Source: Paracoccaceae bacterium (GTDB lineage Bacteria > Pseudomonadota > Alphaproteobacteria > Rhodobacterales > Rhodobacteraceae). From it: a DNA stretch of 64,000 nt. Every line of letters starts with the position of its first letter. Within the stretch, counting starts at the first letter, position 1. Where the stretch lies: contig CACBXB010000009.1 in NCBI GenBank assembly GCA_902543185.1, positions 23,570-87,569 on the forward strand, in the 5' to 3' direction. The notes below the pieces were generated by a model. It saw only the letters and a list, made by a program, of their open reading frames with translations, did not search any database and had not been told where the DNA came from. The position numbers and the translations under genes were made by a program. This document shows positions 26,784 through 36,003 of the stretch, piece after piece.

Positions 26784-27218
26784 ATGCTATCATTTGCCAC
26801 AATTATGCTCTTAGCGGGTATTGGAATACCAATCATGGCTGCGATGACTTCTTCTTTAGGAAAACATTTGAGCTCGCCCGTAGCAGCATCGGCATTTGCC
26901 TTTTTTATGGCTTTTTGCATAGCTTTACTTGCTCTTACGATTACCGACAAATCGTTCGTTAAACAAATACCCTTTGCACCAAAATATCTTTTCGTTGCAG
27001 GTGCCTTTATAGCTTTTTATGTATTATCAATTTCTTTTGTCGCGCCCCATTTTGGAATTGGGAATGCAATCTTTTTTGTATTGGTTGGGCAGCTATTTTC
27101 TGCAGCAATAATCGACCATTACGGCCTATTTGGCGCACAAATTAATCATTTATCGCTGATGCGCGTTTCAGGAATTCTTTTTATGGTTTTCGGTATTTGG
27201 CTTACTCAAAATGCTTAG
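26784..27218 (+). CDS. YdcZ/DUF606-type small DMT transporter
   Basis: A five-helix membrane protein of the DMT superfamily, 144 residues from ATG 26784, preceded by an excellent GGAGG. An upstream extension to 26748 lacks a ribosome site. Features: GIGIPIMAAMTSSLGKHLSSPVAASAFAF in the first half, which is typical of the YdcZ family. Function of these half-size transporters is unclear. It overlaps the convergent dehydrogenase by 17 bp. Confidence 0.85.
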   Translation: MLSFATIMLLAGIGIPIMAAMTSSLGKHLSSPVAASAFAFFMAFCIALLALTITDKSFVKQIPFAPKYLFVAGAFIAFYVLSISFVAPHFGIGNAIFFVLVGQLFSAAIIDHYGLFGAQINHLSLMRVSGILFMVFGIWLTQNA

Positions 27219-28194
27219 CTTTACTTAAGCTGATCACTAAGGCCCAAAGGTCATCGGGAATATCAACTTCATTCTGGGGAACAGTATATTGACCCGGCAT
27301 CCGAGTGCCCTCTTCGGAAGAAATAAGAGCCGTCAATTCTTCGAGACGATTATAAAAAGACGCCCCACTTGCAGGATCTATAATTATATAAAACTGGCCT
27401 AAATTATGAGGTTTTCCATCTCTAGCTTTTAAGGGCGCAACATTTTTGGAAATTCGTCCACCAGTCATCCCAGCGACTAGAATTTCTGCCATCAATCCAA
27501 AACCCCAACCTTTATAACCACCTGCTGATACCAGCGTTCCTTTAAGAGCTTCTTCCGGGTCAGTAGTCGATTTGCCATATTTATCTAAAGCCCAACCCTC
27601 TGGAATACTTTTACCCGCTGCTTTTGCCATCGTAATTTTGCCCAACGCAACAGTCGTAGTCGATTGATCAAATTGCATAGTAACACCACCAGTTCCATCA
27701 GGAACTGAGAAAGCAATAGGATTCGTACCAATAATTCTAGATTTCCCTCCCGGTGGTGCGACAATGGGCGAAGCATTGGTTAATCCTAAACCTAAAAAAC
27801 CGGACTCTGCGATCTTCTTTGTAAAATATCCTAATGAAGTACAGGTATGCGCGCGGCCAACAGACATACTTGCTATTCCGTTTTTTTTAGCAATCTTTAA
27901 AACTTCTGGAAGACCTTTTGAAAACGCGGGCTGTGCAAATCCATCATCTGCATTAACATAAACTGAACCAGGCCTTATCAACTGGACTTCAGGTGAAGCT
28001 TGCCCGTCAACTCTTCCTGAAAGCAGTTGTTCGCAATAACTTTCCAGATAATAAAGGCCACAAATTCTGTTTCCAACACTCTCTGATGCGGCAATAGCAT
28101 CAGCGACATCTTCAGAAATCCAAGCTAAGGCACCATGCTGCATTAAAGCAGCCTTAGAAATATTGCGTATTTCTTTAACGCTTATTTTTGGCAT
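27202..28194 (-). CDS. Ldh family oxidoreductase (malate/lactate/ureidoglycolate/piperideine-type)
   Basis: NAD(P)H-dependent dehydrogenase of the Ldh_2 fold, which is unrelated to classical lactate dehydrogenase. 330 residues, start MPKISVKEIRNI. Visible family blocks: VGRAHTCTSLGYFTKKIAE, GTNPIAFSVPDG near the cofactor site, and GGYKGWGFGLMAEILVAGMTGG. Members act on malate, ureidoglycolate, sulfolactate or piperideine-2-carboxylate; the sequence does not decide. Its start overlaps the phosphatase gene by 20 bp, so the two are probably co-translated. Confidence 0.88.
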   Translation of the reverse strand: MPKISVKEIRNISKAALMQHGALAWISEDVADAIAASESVGNRICGLYYLESYCEQLLSGRVDGQASPEVQLIRPGSVYVNADDGFAQPAFSKGLPEVLKIAKKNGIASMSVGRAHTCTSLGYFTKKIAESGFLGLGLTNASPIVAPPGGKSRIIGTNPIAFSVPDGTGGVTMQFDQSTTTVALGKITMAKAAGKSIPEGWALDKYGKSTTDPEEALKGTLVSAGGYKGWGFGLMAEILVAGMTGGRISKNVAPLKARDGKPHNLGQFYIIIDPASGASFYNRLEELTALISSEEGTRMPGQYTVPQNEVDIPDDLWALVISLSKAKHFE

Positions 28195-28909
28195 TAGAAA
28201 ACTCCATTAAATCGATAGCAGTCCTCCCCCACTCTATTCGACTTTTAAAGGAACTGTTTAGGATTTCAGCGTTATACTCGTGTTTTATCCAGTCAAGAAA
28301 ATCGATGTCACCCATCTTCAATCGCTCTAAAAATACGTCAAATATATAATCTAAAATACCCGTTTTAGTGAAATCAAGATGAAGATATTTGAAACTTAGC
28401 TGCTTTTTCGCCTCGAGTACTGGTCGTTTTTTTTCTACGATTAAGTATATAGCTGACACTAATCCAGCACGATCAGCGCCAGACTTGCAATGGAGAACAA
28501 ATGGCTTCGGCAAATCATGCATAACATTAATAAGATTTACTAACTTTTCAGATGAGGGTGCTGAACTGGAGCTTATTGGACTATAAACTAACTTAAGATC
28601 AAGCCTTTTGCAGTAATCTTCTTCAAACAGATCATAACTCTGATTGGCGCGCCCCCTTAAACTCAATACGGAGCGGATACCTAATTTCTTATAGGATTTC
28701 AAATGAGAAGGACTTGGTTGGTTGGCACGGTAAGCACAATCAGAAATCTGATGAAAATTGTTCCAAAAAATCCGAAGGAATGCGTGATCCATTAGTTGAA
28801 AGTGAACATTTGCCCAAAATCTTCCTGTCCTTGTTGAAATATCGTTTCCAAAAGAATTTCTTACGTTTCTTTCAAAATTATCCAGCGTTTTTAATATATT
28901 TCCAATCAT
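28175..28909 (-). CDS. Tyrosine/dual-specificity phosphatase-like protein
   Basis: 244-residue cytoplasmic protein with the phosphatase signature HC-X5-R as HCKSGADRAG (Cys141, Arg147) and an upstream AYRANQPSP-LKSYKKLGIRSVLSLRGR segment, as in bacterial DSP/DUF-type phosphatases that accompany surface or lipid genes. The general acid Asp is not obvious; YSPISSSSAPS is in the loop region. It is the first gene of a two-gene unit with an Ldh-family dehydrogenase (20-bp overlap). Substrate unknown. Confidence 0.82.
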   Translation of the reverse strand: MIGNILKTLDNFERNVRNSFGNDISTRTGRFWANVHFQLMDHAFLRIFWNNFHQISDCAYRANQPSPSHLKSYKKLGIRSVLSLRGRANQSYDLFEEDYCKRLDLKLVYSPISSSSAPSSEKLVNLINVMHDLPKPFVLHCKSGADRAGLVSAIYLIVEKKRPVLEAKKQLSFKYLHLDFTKTGILDYIFDVFLERLKMGDIDFLDWIKHEYNAEILNSSFKSRIEWGRTAIDLMEFSNAKNKR

Positions 28910-29028
28910 AAATTTCCCATCTCAGCCAATTACGGATCAAACTAATCGCCCAAAAGGAAAATAGATCGATTGACGTTCGAAACGATTAACGTATCTATAT
29001 CGAAATAGCAAAAAATAAGAGGGTTTAA

Positions 29029-30225
29029 ATGATATTTTCTTCGGGTCAAACTTATTTGGCAATACCAGGGCCATCTGTAATACCTGAGGTAGTTCTTCGT
29101 TCTATGCATCGAGCCGCTCCAAATATCTATGAGGGCGAGTTAATTGAAACTACAGAAAGTTTAATGCCTGATCTAAATTATGTTGCGCGGTCTTCGGGAT
29201 ATGTTGCTATTTATATAGCCAATGGTCACGGAATTTGGGAAGCTGCACTATCAAATATGGTTTCAGCCGGTGAATATATTTTAGTTTTGGCTACTGGTCG
29301 CTTCGCACATGGATGGGCCGAAATGGCAAGAAAAATGGGGGTAAGAGTTGATATTCTGGATTTTGGTAAAAATAGGGCTTTAGACATCCAAGCTCTAGAC
29401 GAAAAACTAACCTCTGAGGTCATAACTAAGTATAAAGCCATTTTAATGACACACGTTGATACCTCAACTTCTGTAAAAAATGATATCGCAAGTGTCAGAA
29501 AAAAATTGGACGAAATCGAGTGCCCTGCCTTACTGGCAGTTGACTGTATCGCATCACTTGCATGTGATCGATTTGAAATGGACGACTGGGGCGTCGATAT
29601 TATGGTTGCCGCCTGTCAGAAAGGTCTTATGGTTCCTCCAGGTATAGGTTTTGTTTTTTTTAATGATAGAGCCAAAGAACGACAAAAGAGTTTAGCAAAC
29701 ATCAGTTCTTACTGGGATTGGGAACCCAGAGTTAACCCTAAGCTTTATTACGAATATTTTTGCGGAACGGCCCCAACCCACCATATTTTTGGTCTAAGAA
29801 CAGCACTAGACATGATCAAACATGAAGAGATTGAAAAGATCTGGAAACGTCATGAAACCCTCAGTCGAGCCATTTGGGCTGCAATAGACAGATGGTCTTC
29901 AGCGGGAGATATTTCGCTAAATGTAAAAAATCCATCTGAGCGCAGTCATGCTGTCACGTCAATCCGTTTAGGAGGAAAAAATGGAACACGCTTGAGACAG
30001 TGGCTACAGACAAAATCAGGCCTTACTATAGGTATAGGCTTGGGAATGTCAGATCCTGAAGATCCGCACGGCGATGGTTACGTTCGTTTTGGCCACATGG
30101 GTCACGTTAATACCCAAATGATAATGGCATTATTAGGTACCGTAGAAACTGGTTTTAGGGCTATTGGCTACAATCACGGGAATGGGGCCTTGGAAGCGGC
30201 AAGTGAAATTTTGAGTTCTATTTAG
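29029..30225 (+). CDS. Class V aminotransferase (serine/alanine-glyoxylate type)
   Basis: PLP-dependent aminotransferase, 398 residues. Family features: TYLAIPGPSVIPEVVLRSM at the start, ANGHGIWEAALSN, DCIASLACDRFEMDDWGVD and PLP Lys198 in CQKGLMVPPG. The last region YVRFGHMGHVN is typical of serine-glyoxylate/alanine-glyoxylate aminotransferases. In methylotroph-like or photorespiratory-type metabolism it would make glycine from glyoxylate. It overlaps the convergent HisC-like gene by 8 bp. Confidence 0.85.
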   Translation: MIFSSGQTYLAIPGPSVIPEVVLRSMHRAAPNIYEGELIETTESLMPDLNYVARSSGYVAIYIANGHGIWEAALSNMVSAGEYILVLATGRFAHGWAEMARKMGVRVDILDFGKNRALDIQALDEKLTSEVITKYKAILMTHVDTSTSVKNDIASVRKKLDEIECPALLAVDCIASLACDRFEMDDWGVDIMVAACQKGLMVPPGIGFVFFNDRAKERQKSLANISSYWDWEPRVNPKLYYEYFCGTAPTHHIFGLRTALDMIKHEEIEKIWKRHETLSRAIWAAIDRWSSAGDISLNVKNPSERSHAVTSIRLGGKNGTRLRQWLQTKSGLTIGIGLGMSDPEDPHGDGYVRFGHMGHVNTQMIMALLGTVETGFRAIGYNHGNGALEAASEILSSI

Positions 30226-31324
30226 ATGCTCGCTTTAAAGCTATTGGTAAGGCCGTTTCAAACTTATCTAGATCCCTTTTTTTCCCAACACTTATTCTGA
30301 TACATCTATCCTGAGGAGAAACAAGGGGCATCCTTACAAATATACCTAATGAAATTAGTTCCGTTAATACTTTTCCAGCATAATCGCCATCCTTGCCACA
30401 ATCTATGGCAACGAAATTAGTTGAAGAAGTGATGGGTTTTAGATTGTTACTGGCGGCTATTTTGTATATTCTCTGACGTCCATTTTCTACTTTTTGTACC
30501 ATCTCAAAAAGCCATTGATCATCAGATAAAGCTTCAAACGCCGCTTTTTGGGCTAATCTACTCATCCCAAAATGATTTCTAATTTTCTCAAATGATTTTA
30601 TTAGGTTTTCTTCTGCCATTGCATAGCCTACACGCGCACCAGCCATCCCGTATGCTTTAGAAAATGTCCGTAATCTAACCACTCTCTTATCTGTAATTTC
30701 TAGACTAGGAAGTGATTCAGCCGGCGCAAATTCGGAGTAAGCTTCATCTAAAATAAATAAGCATCCCTCAGGCAAATCTTTAAGCGCTTCGACAATCTTA
30801 TCCCCAGACAAATGGGTACCCATAGGGTTATCAGGATTTGCAAAATAAATTAATTTAGCATCAACCGTTCGTGCTTTTTTAATCAACGAGACAATATCCT
30901 CGCAGTCAGCCAGATAAGGTACTTTATGAAGATTTCCTCCAAAACCGTTGACGTGATAATTAAATGTAGGATATGCGCCATCTGAGGTAACCACCTCATC
31001 TCCTTCAGAAATAATCAGTCGAACTAGGTAGCCAAGTAGTCCATCTATTCCTTCTCCTACAACAATATTATCAGCAGATATTTTATGCTTCTTAGCCAAT
31101 GCGCATCGCAATTCAAAGCTAGTTGGATCACCATACATCCATTGCTCATTTGAATATTTTTTTAAGGCAGACAACGCTTTTGGAGAAGGCCCAAACATGT
31201 TCTCATTTGCACCCAAACGTGCTTCAAATAAGAGTTTTCTATCCCTTTCTTGGCTTTCAGGCCCAACGAAAGGAACGGTAGATGGGAGATCGCTAACAAG
31301 GGACGTATATCTTGGATAAGTCAT
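30218..31324 (-). CDS. Histidinol-phosphate aminotransferase-like PLP enzyme
   Basis: Class I/II aminotransferase of the HisC/Cob-type branch, 368 residues from ATG 31324 (MTYPRYTSLV); 12 upstream codons have no homology. The substrate site region RLGANENMFGPSPKAL, AYPTFNYH, NPDNPMGT and PLP Lys223 in RTFSKAYGMAGARVGYA are all present. True HisC is a biosynthetic gene usually kept elsewhere; this copy sits beside a class V aminotransferase and away from his genes, so the substrate may be another amino acid. Confidence 0.83.
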   Translation of the reverse strand: MTYPRYTSLVSDLPSTVPFVGPESQERDRKLLFEARLGANENMFGPSPKALSALKKYSNEQWMYGDPTSFELRCALAKKHKISADNIVVGEGIDGLLGYLVRLIISEGDEVVTSDGAYPTFNYHVNGFGGNLHKVPYLADCEDIVSLIKKARTVDAKLIYFANPDNPMGTHLSGDKIVEALKDLPEGCLFILDEAYSEFAPAESLPSLEITDKRVVRLRTFSKAYGMAGARVGYAMAEENLIKSFEKIRNHFGMSRLAQKAAFEALSDDQWLFEMVQKVENGRQRIYKIAASNNLKPITSSTNFVAIDCGKDGDYAGKVLTELISLGIFVRMPLVSPQDRCIRISVGKKRDLDKFETALPIALKRASK

Positions 31325-31442
31325 GACAATGAGGTAGATCAAGTATAACATAAATATCAAGTAATAATTAATTTATAGCCATTTCATCTAAAAACTTTTA
31401 ACAGATTAAGGATGATTTGAGAGGAATATTGGAGCAATTTTT

Positions 31443-32729
31443 TTGTCAAAGAAAATGTATATATTTTCTAATTTTGAGTTTTTGATTGCTTGGCGTTATC
31501 TACGGTCAAAGCGAGCTGAAGGTGGCATCAGTACGATGACTTGGATCAGCCTTATTGGAATTTCTCTGTCAGTATTCGCTTTAATAGCAACACTCTCTGT
31601 TAGATCCGGGTTTCGAGCTGAACTCGTTGACACCATTCTTGGTGCTAACGCTCATGTCACCGTTTATAAGCAGCCTACTAAAGATAATAAAGGTAACGTT
31701 TACAGAAGTTTTAAAGATTATGAGAGTGTAAACTCTATCATCTCGTCTCTCAATGGTGTTAATAGGGCTGCTCCGCTGATAAGGGGTCAAGTAATGGCCA
31801 GCGCAAATGCTACTACAACTGGTGTAGACGTTTTTGGAATTTCACCAGAAAACATTCTTTCTATCAGGAAAGTCTCTGACCCCAAAACATCAAGTGGTGA
31901 CATCAAAAATTTCAGCAAAGGATTGGCTATAGGATCTGGAGTGGCCCAAGCCCTAAATGTTTCGGTCGGGGATAATATTAAGTTAATTTCACCTACTGGA
32001 GTAAAAACAGCCTTTGGAACCAGCCCAAGAGTAAAAACGTATGAGGTCCAATATATTTTTACTGCTGGACGTTATGATATGGATAAAATCAGAATATACA
32101 TGCCATTTAGAAACGCCCAAGAATATTTTGACAGGTATAATCTTGCGGATGAGATTGAAGTTCTTGTGGAGCAACCGGATCAAATCGACCAAATTGTAGA
32201 GGAATTATCTGGTGCTTTAGATGGAAAATTTCTTTTTTGGACTTGGAAAGACGCATCAGGAAATTATCTTCGCGCTCTAGAAATTGAAGACAATGTGATG
32301 TTCGTAATTATGTCAATTTTAGTCATAATTGCAACGATGAATATAATTTCTGGACTTGTAATGCTCGTAAAAAACAAAAGTCGAGATATTGCTATTTTGC
32401 GGACAATCGGTCTTTCGGAGACATCGGTTTTAAAAATTTTTTTTCTATGTGGCGCAATGACTGGAATTCTAGGTACGTTTTTTGGTACTCTTATGGGTTG
32501 CGCATTTGCTGTATATGTTGATCCAATATTTTCGTTCATAAATATCGTATCTGGTGGCGACGTTTGGGACCCTACAATTCGTGGTATCTATTCCATTCCA
32601 GCGCAATTGCGCTGGGAAGATGTACTTACTGCTGTTTTATTATCGCTTGGTTTGACTTTTTCAATAACCTACTTTCCAGCACGTCGCGCTGCACGATTGG
32701 ACCCAATTGAGGCGCTACGATATGAGTGA
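31443..32729 (+). CDS. lolC: Lipoprotein-releasing ABC transporter permease (LolF/LolC-type)
   Basis: Inner-membrane permease that passes lipoproteins to LolA. 428 residues from TTG 31443 (GGAG seven bases upstream; ATG 31455 is an alternative). Four membrane helices: one near residues 30-50, then a large periplasmic domain (50-280), then three near 285-425. FtsX-like C-terminal domain: NRDIAILRTIGLSETSVLKIFF-like and [15 protein letters not shown]. Only one permease is present; alphaproteobacteria use a single LolF homodimer, consistent with this. Its TGA overlaps the lolD ATG. Confidence 0.9.
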   Translation: MSKKMYIFSNFEFLIAWRYLRSKRAEGGISTMTWISLIGISLSVFALIATLSVRSGFRAELVDTILGANAHVTVYKQPTKDNKGNVYRSFKDYESVNSIISSLNGVNRAAPLIRGQVMASANATTTGVDVFGISPENILSIRKVSDPKTSSGDIKNFSKGLAIGSGVAQALNVSVGDNIKLISPTGVKTAFGTSPRVKTYEVQYIFTAGRYDMDKIRIYMPFRNAQEYFDRYNLADEIEVLVEQPDQIDQIVEELSGALDGKFLFWTWKDASGNYLRALEIEDNVMFVIMSILVIIATMNIISGLVMLVKNKSRDIAILRTIGLSETSVLKIFFLCGAMTGILGTFFGTLMGCAFAVYVDPIFSFINIVSGGDVWDPTIRGIYSIPAQLRWEDVLTAVLLSLGLTFSITYFPARRAARLDPIEALRYE

Positions 32730-33405
32730 TTTTATTTTATCAGTAAACGAAATAAGCAAAAGCTATCAAACCAGTGGATCAGAAAAATTAACAGTTTTGA
32801 ATTCAGTTGATTTGAGCATTGATGCTGGAGATTTAGTTGGATTGACCGCGCCATCCGGTGCAGGAAAGTCTACTCTTCTTCACATCTGTGGTTTACTTGA
32901 TACTTGTGATAGCGGGACAATTAATTTTTTAGGTTATGATTTGCAAAAAGCGTCAAATCTGAAAAGGACGCTAATTAGACGCCGTGAAATAGGATTTGTT
33001 TACCAGTTTCACCACTTACTGCCAGAATTCTCAGCACTAGAAAATATTGTTTTGCCTCAGTTAATTAATGGCAAAAATCCCCAGCAGGCATCGGACAGAG
33101 CCGTTGAGCTGTTGAGATTGGTAGACTTAGAAAATAGAGCAAGTCATAGGCCCTCTCAACTTTCAGGTGGAGAGCAGCAACGGGTGGCATTTTGCAGAGC
33201 TGTAGCCAATGAACCAAAACTTTTACTAGCCGATGAACCAACTGGTAATCTGGATGAGAAAACCTCAGATACAGTATTTGAGGCACTTTTGTCACTTGTG
33301 GAGCTTTCCGGGATGGCTGCCTTGATAGCAACGCACAATGAGAATTTGGCGCAAAAAATGAAGAAGCGCATTAAACTTAAAAATGGTAAAATTTTGCCAG
33401 ATTAA
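32722..33405 (+). CDS. lolD: Lipoprotein-releasing ABC transporter ATP-binding protein
   Basis: ATPase of the Lol export system, 227 residues from ATG 32722, inside the last codons of the permease gene (coupled translation). Walker A is APSGAGKST, signature LSGGEQQRV, Walker [12 protein letters not shown], and the family-specific PQLINGK and [13 protein letters not shown] segments point to LolD rather than FtsE or MacB. It ends overlapping the convergent glycosyltransferase gene by 4 bp. Confidence 0.92.
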   Translation: MSDFILSVNEISKSYQTSGSEKLTVLNSVDLSIDAGDLVGLTAPSGAGKSTLLHICGLLDTCDSGTINFLGYDLQKASNLKRTLIRRREIGFVYQFHHLLPEFSALENIVLPQLINGKNPQQASDRAVELLRLVDLENRASHRPSQLSGGEQQRVAFCRAVANEPKLLLADEPTGNLDEKTSDTVFEALLSLVELSGMAALIATHNENLAQKMKKRIKLKNGKILPD

Positions 33406-34082
33406 TTCTTATAATAAACGTTGAATAATTGATGTGGATCTTCACCCAAAAGATAGCGAATTAATAAAAAAAAGTTTAACCCACTCTGGCGGAACCATCC
33501 ATTCTTATGGTATTTTTCTGCACTCGTATGAGCCAGTATATCCAGTGATTTGGTTCCACTATTTAATTTTCTAGCTAAAGCTATATCCTCCATGAGTGGA
33601 ATTTTAGGAAATCCTCCTAAAGAATTGAGAAGATCACGATGGATTAGAAGGCCTTGATCTCCATAGGGCAAACCCAAAAACTTTGATCTTATTTGAACCC
33701 AATATTCCAAAATACGAGCAAACACTGATTTTGATTTTAATTTTAACTTGAAATAATAGGCAAAATTCCTATCAATTTTTTGCAGAAGATTTACAGACCA
33801 GTCTAATGATAAACTGGTGTCTGCATGCAGAATTAAAATCCAATCACCTTGGGATTTTTCTATGCCCTTACTTATCTGCAGACCTCTACCATTGGGCCCA
33901 TCAACAACAACAGCCCCTACCTCATCAGCGATCAATTTTGTTTTGTCAGTTGAGCCACCATCAGAAATTATCAATTCTCTTATTAAATTATTTTCGATTC
34001 CTTCAAAGAGAGACCCCAAAGTCTCATATAGGTCGGTTTCAGAGTTGAGGGTAGGAATAATAATGGAAATTGGGGCGGGCAT
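33402..34082 (-). CDS. Family 2 glycosyltransferase, TIGR04283-like
   Basis: GT-A fold glycosyltransferase, 226 residues. SIIIPTLNSETDLYETLGSL starts the nucleotide-binding fold, ISDGGSTDKT follows, and the DxD-type metal site is in LILHADTSL. PYGDQGLLIHRDLLNSLGGFP and MEDIALARKL mark the TIGR04283 group, which sometimes lies beside arsenosugar or radical SAM genes; no such genes are here. Acceptor unknown. Confidence 0.82.
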   Translation of the reverse strand: MPAPISIIIPTLNSETDLYETLGSLFEGIENNLIRELIISDGGSTDKTKLIADEVGAVVVDGPNGRGLQISKGIEKSQGDWILILHADTSLSLDWSVNLLQKIDRNFAYYFKLKLKSKSVFARILEYWVQIRSKFLGLPYGDQGLLIHRDLLNSLGGFPKIPLMEDIALARKLNSGTKSLDILAHTSAEKYHKNGWFRQSGLNFFLLIRYLLGEDPHQLFNVYYKN

Positions 34083-34145
34083 TTCTTAGAACTTGTTGAC
34101 ATTTGCTATTTATAAAAGTTCATTTTATCGTAATTAGGATATAAA

Positions 34146-34898
34146 ATGTGTGATAGAACAGTCTTATGCGTCAGTGGCCCTGATGCCAAATCTTTTTTAC
34201 AAAATTTAGTAACAAACGATGTGACTAAATTAAACGATAACATAATTTATTCGGCACTGTTAAACCCACAGGGTAAACTTATCACAGACTTTTTTTTAGT
34301 AGACTTTGGCGAAAAAATTTTAATCGATGTTAACTCAAAAGCTAGTGATAATCTTTTAAAGCTACTAAGACTATACAAGCTAAGGGCAGAAATAGTCATT
34401 GAAAAAACTGATTTGAAAGTCAGTACAGGAATTAAAAATAAACCTGAGAAGGGTTTAGAAGACCCTCGGAATCCAAAAATGGGATGGCGCTATTACAGCA
34501 ATGACGACCTTAGCGAAAAAAATATAGATTGGGAAAAATTACGTATAGAAAACTTGATTCCTGAATTTGGTAAAGAATTATCAACTGACAGTTACATATT
34601 GGAACATGGATTCGATAAGTTAAATGGCGTTGACTTTAAAAAAGGTTGCTATGTTGGCCAAGAAGTCACAGCGCGCATGAAACATAAAACGAGGCTTAGA
34701 AAGGGTCTGGCGATCGTACAGACCACGGGACGTGTGCCTTTTGATACACCAATATATGCAAATAATAAAATTGTTGGAAAAGTGTTTTCTTCCACAAAAG
34801 ATCAGGCGTTAGCCTATCTACGGTTTGAGGCTGCTTCAGAAAAGATGATGGCAGGAACAATAGAAATTACTTATCACAAAAAAGACCTTATAGATTAA
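34146..34898 (+). CDS. ygfZ: Folate-dependent iron-sulfur protein repair factor YgfZ
   Basis: Tetrahydrofolate-binding protein of the GcvT fold that supports Fe-S enzyme activity. 250 residues. The signature KGCYVGQEVTARMKH with its reactive Cys is at about 174-188; N-terminal segments FLQNLVTNDV and LLNPQGKLITDFFL match the family. The stop codon abuts the efp stop on the opposite strand with no spacer. YgfZ/CAF17 is usual in roseobacters. Confidence 0.92.
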   Translation: MCDRTVLCVSGPDAKSFLQNLVTNDVTKLNDNIIYSALLNPQGKLITDFFLVDFGEKILIDVNSKASDNLLKLLRLYKLRAEIVIEKTDLKVSTGIKNKPEKGLEDPRNPKMGWRYYSNDDLSEKNIDWEKLRIENLIPEFGKELSTDSYILEHGFDKLNGVDFKKGCYVGQEVTARMKHKTRLRKGLAIVQTTGRVPFDTPIYANNKIVGKVFSSTKDQALAYLRFEAASEKMMAGTIEITYHKKDLID

Positions 34899-35462
34899 TT
34901 AGGCACGTTCCGAATATTCAAGCGTCTCAGTATTAACATTAATTTTTTCTTCCAAGTCGATAAAAGGCGGCACCATGACTTTCATACCATTATCTAATAA
35001 TGCTGGTTTGAAGCTGTTTGCTGCGGTTTGACCTTTTACCACTGGTTCTGTCGCAACAACAATACAGGTTACTTTTTGCGGCAATGTGGCATTTATCGCC
35101 TCATCATCATAGAATTCTACAGCTATCGTCATTCCGTCTTGTAAAAATGGTCGCCGGCTACCCAATAAATCTGAGGGCAACTCAACCTGTTCGAAAGTTC
35201 CAACATCCATAAAAACAAGCATTCCATCAGATTCATATAAAAATTGCTGATCTTTTTGCTCCAGTCTTACTCGCTCCACTTTATCGGCGCTTCTAAATCT
35301 TTCATTTAATTTGGAGCCTGTTCTAAGATTTCTAAGTTCAACCTGTGCAAACGCCCCACCTTTACCCGGTTTCACATGCTCAACCTTAACAGCTGCCCAC
35401 AAACCACCGTCGTGTTCTAATACATTTCCAGGTTTAATTTCATTGCCATTAATTTTTGGCAT
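34899..35462 (-). CDS. efp: Elongation factor P
   Basis: Relieves ribosome stalling at polyproline. 187 residues from ATG 35462 (a TTG at 35465 is not needed). Three beta-barrel domains; the tip loop carries Lys34 in KPGKGGAF, the position that is lysylated in E. coli. The modification enzymes EpmA/EpmB are not seen here. The C-terminus ends LEYSERA. Tail-to-tail with ygfZ, and divergent from the DUF6280-like gene. Confidence 0.95.
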   Translation of the reverse strand: MPKINGNEIKPGNVLEHDGGLWAAVKVEHVKPGKGGAFAQVELRNLRTGSKLNERFRSADKVERVRLEQKDQQFLYESDGMLVFMDVGTFEQVELPSDLLGSRRPFLQDGMTIAVEFYDDEAINATLPQKVTCIVVATEPVVKGQTAANSFKPALLDNGMKVMVPPFIDLEEKINVNTETLEYSERA

Positions 35463-35668
35463 CAAACTTTGCTTTCAATCCAGGTTGACCTTTAATAAGC
35501 GCACTCTATATCTTTTACAGCTTGTTGTGGCAATATGACTTGTTTAAGACTTTTGACGAGGTATGTAAAAATTGCATAGCAGATATGTAAAATAAGGCTA
35601 CCCGAATCAGTTTTTTTGGTCCATAAGCGCCTCAACACCAACATGTATTTTGATTAAGGAGCGGCGAG

Positions 35669-35989
35669 ATGAAAGATTTCGTTGACGCAACAGCTTTTAA
35701 CTCAGAGCAGGGAAACCGCGCTAGAAAGCTTTTTGCTGCAGTAGTATTGGCGGCTTTGGATGACGCAATCGCGGATGATCGGAAATATGGCAATGGACCT
35801 GAACAAATAGCTCGATGGGCAAGATCAAGAGACGGTCGAGAAGTTTTATCTTGTGCCGGTATTGATCCAAATGAGCGAGTTGTTGAAGGGCTGATGGAGT
35901 TTGTTGAAAAAGGCATCAGAACTTCCGTAGCGCTGTCGCGTGAGGAGAGTGAGCGTAGAAATGCTGCCATGGAAGCAGAAGCTGCTTAA
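35669..35989 (+). CDS. Conserved small protein (DUF6280-like)
   Basis: A 106-residue soluble, mainly helical protein: RKLFAAVVLAALDDAIADDR, then the basic RWARSRDGREVLSCAGIDPN and an acidic tail. It closely resembles a short conserved protein family of Rhodobacteraceae (I believe DUF6280); I do not recognise a function. AAGGAG-type ribosome site (AAGGAGCGGCGAG) before the ATG. It is in a divergent position with efp and tail-to-tail with tolC. Confidence 0.78.
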   Translation: MKDFVDATAFNSEQGNRARKLFAAVVLAALDDAIADDRKYGNGPEQIARWARSRDGREVLSCAGIDPNERVVEGLMEFVEKGIRTSVALSREESERRNAAMEAEAA

Positions 35990-36003
35990 ACCGTTATCAA
36001 ATT

